Origin: an uncultured Lewinella sp.
Lineage (GTDB): Bacteria > Bacteroidota > Bacteroidia > Chitinophagales > Saprospiraceae
DNA length: 12,343 bases
Direction: 5' to 3'
Assembly: GCA_938021455.1 (NCBI GenBank)
Contig: CALIGP010000059.1
Span: 1 to 12,343 of the forward strand
Under the pieces are notes generated by a model. That model made no database searches. It was not told the origin of the DNA and saw only the letters and a list, made by a program, of their open reading frames with translations. The translations under genes and the position numbers were made by a program. Below, one piece after another: positions 1 to 5,880 of this stretch; positions within the stretch are counted from its first letter, which is position 1; every line of letters begins with the position of its first letter.

Positions 1-1
1 A

Positions 2-652
2 GACATTGTTGAGGTTCGTGATCAGGGCCTTGACTTTTTTGAGCGTAACCGTAACACGATCATCTACGGTGCCCTCCTGATTGGTGCACTCATTGCTGCT
101 TACTTCATTTACCAGACTTTCGTCAAGCAACCCGCTGAACGCAACGCCGCTGCTTCTATGGAGCAAGCTCAGGTGCAGTTTGAACGGGACAGCTTTAGCC
201 TCGCGCTAGCTAACCCAGGCCAGGGTGGCATGGGTTTCCTTGACATCATCGAAGAGTACGGTAGCACAGAAGCTGGCAATCTGGCCAACTACTACGCAGC
301 CGTTAGTTACCTCAACCTCGGTCAGTACGAGGCAGCACTTACTTTCGCAAAAGACTTCAGTGCTGAAGGCCAGCTGCTCCCTGCCATGAAATATGGCATC
401 ATCGGTGATTCGGAAAGTGAACTGGGCAATACAGACGCTGCCATCAGTGCCTACGAAAGTGCCATCAGCGCCGCTGGCGAAAACTTCGTCACGGGTGGTT
501 ATTACCTCAACAAGCTTGGCCTGCTCCTGCGCAGCCAGGGCCGCACGGATGATGCGCTCGCTGCTTTCCGCCGCCTTAAGACCGACTTCGGTCAGAGCCC
601 GGAAGCCGCTTCTGCTGATAAGTACATCACGATGCTGGAAATGGCACAGTAA
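2..652 (+). CDS. Membrane-anchored tetratricopeptide repeat protein, C-terminal part (5' end outside window)
   Basis: The reading frame is open from base 2, so the true start lies upstream; the first internal Met (base 158) is not the start because coding-quality sequence precedes it. The visible 216 residues begin with a short charged cytoplasmic stretch, then one transmembrane segment at about fragment residues 19-41 (NTIIYGALLIGALIAAYFIY), then an extracytoplasmic helical region. Three TPR-like units follow: one around NLANYYAAVSYLNLGQYEAA, one around GDSESELGNTDAAISAYESA, and one around LNKLGLLLRSQGRTDDALAAF. The layout (one N-terminal anchor plus TPRs) resembles the YfgM-type proteins linked to the Sec translocon and envelope chaperones, and similar proteins are widespread in Bacteroidota. 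A scaffolding role in the envelope is inference. It is last in its transcription unit: a strong terminator lies 91 bp downstream. Confidence 0.88.
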   Translation, partial: DIVEVRDQGLDFFERNRNTIIYGALLIGALIAAYFIYQTFVKQPAERNAAASMEQAQVQFERDSFSLALANPGQGGMGFLDIIEEYGSTEAGNLANYYAAVSYLNLGQYEAALTFAKDFSAEGQLLPAMKYGIIGDSESELGNTDAAISAYESAISAAGENFVTGGYYLNKLGLLLRSQGRTDDALAAFRRLKTDFGQSPEAASADKYITMLEMAQ

Positions 653-678
653 GATTTACGGACCTTTTTTAGAAAGGG

Positions 679-875
679 AAACATGAGTCATCCCTAATTT
701 TTGGGTGAGATGACCATGTATCCTGGCAAAGAAGAGGTTTTTAGCGATCAGCGGACAGCATTCAGGCAAGACAGCTCTGAATGCTGTCCGCTGATCGCTT
801 TTTTATGCCAACCAAACTGGGTACAGGGGAGAAAATACAGGAAATGTTGCCCAAACTCCGGGATGACTCATGTTT
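679..875. repeat. Wide inverted repeat enclosing the terminator (nested palindrome)
   Basis: Bases 679-694 (AAACATGAGTCATCCC) are exactly complementary to 860-875. Similarity continues outward imperfectly: AGAAA at 671-675 matches TTTCT across a 3-nt offset. The two arms are about 165 bp apart and almost symmetric around the terminator hairpin at 743-799. Together they fill most of the 326-bp spacer 653-978, which otherwise holds no convincing gene. The arrangement is compatible with a small palindromic, MITE-like or REP-like element or a long folded 3' UTR; no target-site duplication was recognised. Confidence 0.6.
743..804 (+). terminator. Intrinsic terminator with a 23-bp perfect stem
   Basis: Bases 743-765 are exactly complementary to 777-799 (arms begin AGCGATCAGCGG and end CCGCTGATCGCT). 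The loop is 11 nt and the stem runs directly into six T residues (799-804). The T-run lies only on the rightward side, so it should end rightward transcription from the TPR gene. The stem is much longer than most intrinsic terminators. There is no T-tract on the other strand, so the leftward genes that end at 979 are not obviously served by it. Confidence 0.85.
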
Positions 876-978
876 TTTCTGTCGGTAAAGAGTAATTCGA
901 TTGGTTACTTCTAACTTATGAAACAAGAAGCCAGCACAAGGAGTGTTAGCTCAATGATGAGTTTTCACACTGTTCTTG

Positions 979-1566
979 TTACCCTGCTTTGACTTTGTAC
1001 TGAAAGGTGTTACCTACGGACTTCCCATCGAAGTGAATGCTGATAAGGTGCCCCTTTATGCCAGAAATAGTATGGCTGCGTGTTTCTCGCTTATTGCTTT
1101 TCTGAGAATTGACTTCGTTAAACCAGCCTGTTTTTAGCTTGGTATACACTCCATCTCTGTTCACTTTGCAGATGACATAGCTGGTTTTTCCTTTGCCGTC
1201 AAGTTCTTTAATCTCAATCGTTAGGCTCTTACTTTTAGATGGGGTTGAACTGATGTACATTCGGCCACCGCTGGATACCAAACGCCCTTGTTCCCATTTG
1301 CCAAAGTTGAGGCGACGCGGACCGATGGTCGCCCAAGAGGAAGATTTACGGTTCCAAAACTTAACCATCTGGTCTGTCAAGTACAAATAGGTGGCAGGGT
1401 TGGATAGGCATTGAGGATAATTATTCGGGTTACAGCCTTTTGCTTTCAACACCCGGGATATTTCACGATTAAGATCAGACACCACACTGGGGGCTGATTT
1501 ACAACTTTGGGTATGTGCTAAGCCAAAGCAGAAAAAAAGAAGTAAAGGAGTAAATAAGAATCTCAT
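979..1566 (-). CDS. Secreted protein of unknown function, 195 aa
   Basis: Not recognised as any named family. The N-terminus (MRFLFTPLLLFFCFGLAHTQ) is a clear Sec signal peptide with likely cleavage near residues 17-20. The mature part holds four cysteines (about residues 22, 45, 53, 133), so one or two disulfides are possible. It is basic and, after about residue 75, rich in alternating polar/hydrophobic stretches suggesting beta structure (for example SLTIEIKELDGKGKTSYVICKV and GHLISIHFDGKSVGNTFQYKVK). It lies 45 bp downstream of the Spy-like 148-aa gene on the same strand and may be the last gene of that unit. The start is the only ATG ahead of the signal peptide. Export is well supported; function is unknown. 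Confidence 0.75.
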   Translation of the reverse strand: MRFLFTPLLLFFCFGLAHTQSCKSAPSVVSDLNREISRVLKAKGCNPNNYPQCLSNPATYLYLTDQMVKFWNRKSSSWATIGPRRLNFGKWEQGRLVSSGGRMYISSTPSKSKSLTIEIKELDGKGKTSYVICKVNRDGVYTKLKTGWFNEVNSQKSNKRETRSHTISGIKGHLISIHFDGKSVGNTFQYKVKAG

Positions 1567-1611
1567 AGTTGTTGGATTTGAATGAATGTGAAAACTCTAG
1601 TTTACGAGGCA

Positions 1612-2058
1612 CTAATTTCTTTGTCGGGTTTTACTTCGCCTTTTATCAATTAGTGGTGCGGCAATGTCGTCGATTAAGATATCCAGCCAATTACGTTTAG
1701 TCGCTTTGCCCGAACGTGTGTTCCTGGTATTGGGACTATTGTTTTGTCGCATCAGCTGTTGTTGTTCGGGGGACAGGATTGTAGAAATCCGAGCACGTAG
1801 GGCCCGGCGGCGGGCTCTTTTCGCTTGTGGTGAGTCGGGCTTCGGTGCAGTGCTAAACTCCAGTAGTATGGCTTCTACCTGAGGTAGTTGCTCATTGCTT
1901 AGTTGAAGTTTAGCTGCAATTTGAGCCAGCTTATTCCCGAGTGTTGACGTGGCGGGAACATTAGTAGTCGTTACCTCCTTCTCGTAGCTTTCCTCTTCCT
2001 GTGCAAGCAGGAGAGGAAAGCTACTGATGAAGAGGAGGCCTATCAATAATAAGCGCAT
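1612..2058 (-). CDS. Small secreted Spy/CpxP-like helical protein, 148 aa
   Basis: A signal peptide (MRLLLIGLLFISSFPLLLAQ) precedes an acidic linker and a mostly helical mature domain. Two motifs of the LTxxQ type are visible, LSNEQ at residues 53-57 and LSPEQ at 95-99, about 42 residues apart and joined by a strongly basic helix (KRARRRALRARIS). This spacing and pattern are what Spy, CpxP and related periplasmic proteins show. In that superfamily the proteins act as ATP-independent chaperones, inhibitors of stress kinases, or metal sensors. The C-terminus is basic (KRRSKTRQRN). It follows the 133-aa gene by 7 bp, so the two are surely cotranscribed. Family placement rests on motif and architecture only; identity with Spy itself is not claimed. 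Confidence 0.7.
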   Translation of the reverse strand: MRLLLIGLLFISSFPLLLAQEEESYEKEVTTTNVPATSTLGNKLAQIAAKLQLSNEQLPQVEAILLEFSTAPKPDSPQAKRARRRALRARISTILSPEQQQLMRQNNSPNTRNTRSGKATKRNWLDILIDDIAAPLIDKRRSKTRQRN

Positions 2059-2065
2059 CGATTAT

Positions 2066-2467
2066 CTAGTTTCGCTTCTTGATTATGATTACCTCGTCGC
2101 CAAACTCCTCAATGAATGCCTTAAGGATAGATCTGCGCTCTTGCTCATCCCGCTTATCACGATAATGGGTTTTTACTTTTCTTTGCTGAGCGGGGTTCAA
2201 GCATTCCAGCAATGCTTTTTGAAAAGCTGCCAACCGCTTTTTTAGCTGTGCTTTATTGTTGGGCGGATTGTTCCGATTGGCGGCACAAAACTTTTCTGCT
2301 TTTTCTTTGAGGCACTTCATCTGTGGGTAGTCCAGATCCAGGTGCTTATCAAGGGTGGAGAGGTGTTTTTTGGCTACGTCAGCGCAGGGGTTGGAGCCCG
2401 CTTGAGCGGAGGCCGAAACGGCCAGGGCACAAACAATTAGACAGGAGAGAATTATTCGAGAAAGCAT
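2066..2467 (-). CDS. Small secreted Spy-like helical protein with conserved-looking cysteines, 133 aa
   Basis: The signal peptide MLSRIILSCLIVCALAVSASAQ is followed by a helical mature domain. A first motif region (HLDLDYPQMKCLKEKAEKF) and a second (LLECLNPAQQRKVKTHY) are spaced like the paired LTxxQ elements of Spy/CpxP proteins. Mature cysteines lie in NPCADV, QMKCLK, KFCAAN and LLECLN, four in all, enough for two disulfides, unlike the neighbour encoded at 1612-2058, which has none. It is the first gene of the leftward unit and is divergent from the ECF sigma gene across 192 bp. Plausible roles are envelope chaperone or periplasmic sensor for the sigma system; both are inference. Confidence 0.7.
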   Translation of the reverse strand: MLSRIILSCLIVCALAVSASAQAGSNPCADVAKKHLSTLDKHLDLDYPQMKCLKEKAEKFCAANRNNPPNNKAQLKKRLAAFQKALLECLNPAQQRKVKTHYRDKRDEQERRSILKAFIEEFGDEVIIIKKRN

Positions 2468-2479
2468 ATCGGAATGATT

Positions 2480-2513
2480 GGGTTAATACCTTTTTAATAA
2501 AGGCAGGGTTAAT
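2480..2513 (-). promoter_or_regulatory. Candidate operator: direct repeats flanking a palindrome
   Basis: GGGTTAAT occurs at 2480-2487 and again at 2506-2513. Between them CCTTT (2489-2493) and AAAGG (2499-2503) form a palindrome around TTAAT. The block sits 13-46 nt upstream of the ATG of the 133-aa Spy-like gene, inside the divergent region shared with the ECF sigma gene. No clear TAnnTTTG -7 box was found for either gene, which would fit use of an alternative sigma factor. Binding by any regulator is inference. Confidence 0.35.
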
Positions 2514-2659
2514 GAAAATTCGAATTAGGGACGGCGAACCAAGCGGGAATCCATAACGCCAGGGATTTTTTTCTTAAATTCGTTAGTGATAACGCTTATT
2601 TAATTTGGTTTTTTCTTTGGCTCTATCCACATCCCTTTCTACACATTTACCTCTTTAGT

Positions 2660-3217
2660 ATGCAATCAGCCACGGACCTGGAGCTGGTGGCGGCCTTCTG
2701 TGAACAAGACGAAAGGCAGGCATTAGGCATCCTGTATCAACGGTACGGGCATTTAGTGGTAGGTCTTTGCTTAGACTACCTGAAGGACCGCGAAGCGGCC
2801 AAAGACGCTACTATGGACGTCTTTGAAAAAGTGACCTTAAAAGTTTGTAACCAACCCATCGAGACCTTCCGGGCCTGGCTGTTTTATACCAGCAGGAACC
2901 ATTGCATTGATCTTTTACGCAAGAAAATCAGGCAGCGGGAGCGGGAAAGTAAAATTTCGACGGAGCTGGTTGTGGAATCTGTTGATGCTGACCGTCCCTT
3001 AAGTGAAGAACGGCTAACGATGTTGCCCGATGCGCTGGCGAAGTTGCCGGCGGAGCAGGCACGTTGCGTGAAGTTGTTTTACCTCAACGGGAAATCCTAT
3101 AATGACGTGGCCGAAGCCACGGGGTATGATCTGAAGAAGGTAAAGAGCTACTTGCAAAACGGCCGCCGTAACCTTCGTATTAATCTCGAAAAAATGGCGC
3201 ATGAGCAATCAGAATAA
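2660..3217 (+). CDS. ECF-type RNA polymerase sigma factor, 185 aa
   Basis: Sigma-70 region 2 spans about residues 20-92: ALGILYQRYGHLVVGLCLDYLKD, then AAKDATMDVFEKV (core-binding part), then FRAWLFYTSRNHCIDLLRKK (-10 recognition part). A variable linker (about 93-120) leads to region 4 at about 121-173, with LPDALAKLPAEQARCVKLFYLNGKSYNDVAEATGY as the first helices and LKKVKSYLQNGRRNLRINL as the recognition helix. There is no region 1 or 3 and the length is standard for ECF sigmas. The ATG at 2660 is the first in frame and gives a normal N-terminus. The 3' end overlaps the next gene by 17 bp, the usual sigma/anti-sigma coupling. It is divergent from the two Spy-like genes, suggesting that they are among its targets. 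Confidence 0.93.
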   Translation: MQSATDLELVAAFCEQDERQALGILYQRYGHLVVGLCLDYLKDREAAKDATMDVFEKVTLKVCNQPIETFRAWLFYTSRNHCIDLLRKKIRQRERESKISTELVVESVDADRPLSEERLTMLPDALAKLPAEQARCVKLFYLNGKSYNDVAEATGYDLKKVKSYLQNGRRNLRINLEKMAHEQSE

Positions 3218-4004
3218 GCAAGACCGGGAACGATGGGTCCGGGGAGAGCAATCTCCCGAGAGGGATGATTTTGGGCGGTCCGCAGATCGTGGCCGCGAAG
3301 AATTAGCCTCCACTACCGAAGCGGCAGACTTGATGAAAGAGCTTGACCTGGCCTTTGCGGCTAAGTTTGGTGACCTCGATAAAAAAGAGGGCACTTCGAC
3401 TAGCCCAGAAGGCGGCGCAGACGCAGGTGCAGGGAAAGAATTGAAGAGCAGTGGTGGAGCAACCGTCCGCCGACTCAGCCGACTATACGCCGTAGCTGCC
3501 GCTATCCTTTTACTGATTGCCGCTGGCTCCTGGTGGCTCAGCCATCAGCCAGCAACGGACTACGAAACACTCTACGCTGAAGCCTTTACGCCCTATGCCA
3601 ATGAGCTGGGCAGCCGCACTATGGGCGGCGAAGACAGCCCCGCCTCACTAGACGAAAAACTGGCTGCGGCCAGCCTCGCCTACGATCGCCGCAATTATGC
3701 GGCGGCTGCAACCGCCTTTGCCGATTACCTCGCCGCTGCACCTGCGGCCGCGCCAAAATCCGCCCAACTCTACTACGGCATCAGCCTCCTCGGTGCCAAC
3801 AAAGCCGAGGAAGCTATCCCAGTCTTTGAAGAACTCGCTAATAACAACGCCAGCTACCGCGACACTGCACGCTGGTACCAGGCGCTTGCGCTGATACGCA
3901 GTCAGCAACCGGATGCCGCCCGGCAAATACTCACGACTATTTCTTCTTCCTCTTCATCCCCATTTGCTCAACGCGCAAACACACTTCTTAAGGCCATGCA
4001 GTAG
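3201..4004 (+). CDS. Putative anti-sigma factor: single-pass membrane protein with TPR-like ectodomain, 267 aa
   Basis: The gene starts within the sigma gene (17-bp overlap). Residues 1-91 are hydrophilic and presumably cytoplasmic; MKELDLAFAAKFGDLDKK (about 45-62) is the likeliest sigma-contacting helix. One transmembrane segment lies at about 92-114 (YAVAAAILLLIAAGSWWLS). Residues 150-250 form about three TPR-like helical pairs: LAAASLAYDRRNYAAAATAFADYL, LYYGISLLGANKAEEAIPVFEEL, and RWYQALALIRSQQPDAARQIL. No HxxxCxxC zinc anti-sigma motif and no FecR domain is present, so the anti-sigma call rests on position and topology. The TPR region would lie outside the cytoplasmic membrane and could bind a signal protein. 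Only 18 bp separate it from the protease gene, so the three genes form one operon. Confidence 0.72.
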   Translation: MSNQNKQDRERWVRGEQSPERDDFGRSADRGREELASTTEAADLMKELDLAFAAKFGDLDKKEGTSTSPEGGADAGAGKELKSSGGATVRRLSRLYAVAAAILLLIAAGSWWLSHQPATDYETLYAEAFTPYANELGSRTMGGEDSPASLDEKLAAASLAYDRRNYAAAATAFADYLAAAPAAAPKSAQLYYGISLLGANKAEEAIPVFEELANNNASYRDTARWYQALALIRSQQPDAARQILTTISSSSSSPFAQRANTLLKAMQ

Positions 4005-4022
4005 CCGAAAAATATCAATGCT

Positions 4023-5423
4023 ATGAAACGTTTAATTCTTCTTTCTCTGTTGAGCTGTTTTTCGCTCTTCCTCTCCGCTCAGGAACCCGATCCCATCGAG
4101 AGTCACTACATTCCGATCTATCAAGACTACGAGGAAAAGCTCGAATCCCTCGGCTACCCCGTTGGGCGTGCCGGTAATGCGGCCTACGTCCCCGGTCAGT
4201 ATGTACTGAAATACCTGGGGGCGAATGCAGCCGCTGACTTCCAGGCCGACTTTACCAAACTAAAACGCCGTTTCGGTGCCCGTAACGTCTCTCTGGTTGG
4301 AGAATGTGGCTGCTCCGACGAGTTTCAGCTCTACAACGTCCACCTGAAAAACGTAGGCGGAGAAGAAAGAGGCAAAGCCGGAAAAAACAAAGTGGCTCAG
4401 GCCATTGGCCAGGAAGAAGTAGAACCTAACTTCTACGTTGTTCCGGAACTGGACCAACTAAAGAACAACCCGGATTTCAACCAGCTACCGCCTAACTTCA
4501 AGGTCATTCCCAGTACGAATAGAAATAAGCCCGTTACCATCGCTCTTCTGGACAGTGGCATTGACCCTTACTTCCAACACCCGCAAACCACCAACGGTAT
4601 GGCCCCGCTTTACCTTTGGGAAAACGAGGAGGACGACCAGGACGATCCCTTCTGCTACGAAGACGATATTTTTGGCTGGGACTTCATCAACGAAGACAAT
4701 GCTCCGATCGATGACCACTCTCACGGTACGCACATCGCCAGTCGCATCGCCCAACAGCTCAAAAACAACGCGCCAGATGTGAACTACCGCTTCATGTCTT
4801 TAAAAATGCTGGATCACGACGGGGTCGGCACAACCTTCCACGCCAGTTGTGCCGTACTCTATGCGGCTCACCACCAGGCAGACGTTATCAACGCCAGCTG
4901 GGGCTTCTACGGAGAAGCGGACAACATCCTGCGGGAAGCTTTTAAATACGCTGAATCCCGGGGTGTAGCCACTATGAACTCTGCTGGCAATTACCGCCGC
5001 GACCTCAGTAGTACGCGCCACTATCCTTCTGAATTTGCCCTGGAGACGAATCCCATCCATAGTATTCTATTCGTTTCGGCTACCCGAACGGGGACGCTAT
5101 TGTGGCCATTGACTAACTTCCGGTCTAATCCTGGTACTCCTGGTATGGATTTCATAGCGGCCCCCGGAGGAAACCTACTTGGGCTGGTGCCTAACCACAT
5201 GGGCTTCAATAATAACGTAGCCCGCAAGCGAGGTACTTCAATTGCCGTACCCTTTGCCTCTGCCCTGGCGGCGCACTACCGCCACCTTCACCCCAATGCC
5301 GGGCCAGTTACCCTCCGCAACGTGTTAATGGCTACCATCGAAGCCCAAGGCGCTGGCGGGACGGTGAACTATAATGGGCAGGTATTACCTTACAAGGTGT
5401 TTAACTGGGTTATTCTTCCGTAG
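4023..5423 (+). CDS. Secreted subtilisin-like serine protease (peptidase family S8), 466 aa
   Basis: A signal peptide (MKRLILLSLLSCFSLFLSAQ) is followed by a propeptide-like domain at about residues 55-140 (start YVPGQYVLKYL, end EEVEPNFYVVPEL), similar in pattern to I9/fervidolysin-type inhibitors. The S8 catalytic domain has Asp177 in LLDSGI, His234 in HSHGTH, the oxyanion Asn323 in NSAGN, and Ser406 in GTSIAVP, so the protease should be active. An acidic stretch at about 198-232 (NEEDDQDD ... DDIFGWDFINEDNAPIDDHSH) precedes the catalytic His, as in many calcium-binding S8 enzymes. No T9SS C-terminal sorting domain is seen; the protein ends soon after the catalytic helix, so it is likely periplasmic or released by another route. 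It is third in the sigma operon, so it may be an effector or a regulator of the anti-sigma protein. Confidence 0.93.
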   Translation: MKRLILLSLLSCFSLFLSAQEPDPIESHYIPIYQDYEEKLESLGYPVGRAGNAAYVPGQYVLKYLGANAAADFQADFTKLKRRFGARNVSLVGECGCSDEFQLYNVHLKNVGGEERGKAGKNKVAQAIGQEEVEPNFYVVPELDQLKNNPDFNQLPPNFKVIPSTNRNKPVTIALLDSGIDPYFQHPQTTNGMAPLYLWENEEDDQDDPFCYEDDIFGWDFINEDNAPIDDHSHGTHIASRIAQQLKNNAPDVNYRFMSLKMLDHDGVGTTFHASCAVLYAAHHQADVINASWGFYGEADNILREAFKYAESRGVATMNSAGNYRRDLSSTRHYPSEFALETNPIHSILFVSATRTGTLLWPLTNFRSNPGTPGMDFIAAPGGNLLGLVPNHMGFNNNVARKRGTSIAVPFASALAAHYRHLHPNAGPVTLRNVLMATIEAQGAGGTVNYNGQVLPYKVFNWVILP

Positions 5424-5468
5424 GTGTGTATAACAATGGTCCGCTACGATTTTAGGCCTAAACAAAAA

Positions 5469-5520
5469 AGAGCAAGCCCTTACCTTCTAGATTCTCACAC
5501 CTCCAAGAATGACTTGCTCT
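5469..5520. repeat. Short inverted repeat at the start of the transposase remnant
   Basis: AGAGCAAG (5469-5476) pairs with CTTGCTCT (5513-5520) across 36 nt. The right arm overlaps the first codons of the transposase remnant (ATG at 5509). Such a hairpin could sequester the start codon, a known way insertion sequences limit transposase translation. Read leftward, the stem is followed by six T residues, so it could also stop antisense transcription. It may mark the left part of the old insertion sequence; no outer terminal repeat could be identified. Confidence 0.4.
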
Positions 5521-5868
5521 ACGAAAATCGAAATTGTCGCGTCCCAAATATTGCAAAACCTATCCATAACTGGGGCATGGCGGACACGTTTCTTGCTACA
5601 TCTATTTGATTTTTGGCCTGCGTTACTGGGCCGCTATAACTTTATCAACCTTGGCCGCCAGGGCGATTTCGTTGAATTTACCTATCGTAAGCACTTCGAT
5701 CAACCCTTTGATTGGCTAGTGTTTAACCTTGCCCTTGTCAACAATCATTCTAGTGAAGACCTCATCATTGGCCTAGACCCTTACTATATTCCCAAAGCAG
5801 GTAAGCACACCGCAGGTGTTGGTCGTTTTCACTCGGGTAAAGCACGGCGACGTTTGCCAGCAGCATAA
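5509..5868 (+). pseudogene. Transposase remnant, N-terminal quarter of an IS4-like DDE transposase
   Basis: The 119-residue frame resembles the N-terminus of a DDE transposase group common in Bacteroidota. The N-terminal helical part (TKIEIVASQILQNLSITGAWRTRFLLHLF) is followed by a stretch like INFLQMGRYSDFCEQSFR (here YNFINLGRQGDFVEFTYRKHF). Then comes the block LIIGLDPYYIPKAGKHTAGVGRFHSG, whose Asp in DPYYI is probably the first DDE residue. Full members are several times longer; the remaining catalytic domain and right end are missing here. The frame degrades after HSGKA and stops at 5868. A shifted frame then reads KLKGL up to the next gene, which may be further remnant, though this is uncertain. 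The piece ends 12 bp before the ABC transporter operon. Family assignment is from remembered sequence pattern. Confidence 0.7.
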
Positions 5869-5880
5869 ACTAAAGGGTCT

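Noticed and set aside
701..895. 64-residue rightward open frame in the spacer after the TPR gene
   Set aside because: It runs through both arms of the 23-bp terminator hairpin and has no recognisable protein character; the DNA structure explains the region better.
4620..4720. Acidic stretch in the S8 protease considered as an abnormal insertion
   Set aside because: Asp/Glu-rich segments before the catalytic His are common in calcium-binding subtilases, so it is not unusual.
5424..5609. 61-residue rightward frame starting right after the protease stop
   Set aside because: It overlaps the better-supported transposase remnant in another frame and shows no family features.
5424..5880. Intact insertion sequence
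   Set aside because: Only the N-terminal part of a transposase is present; no right end, no terminal inverted repeats and no target duplication were found.
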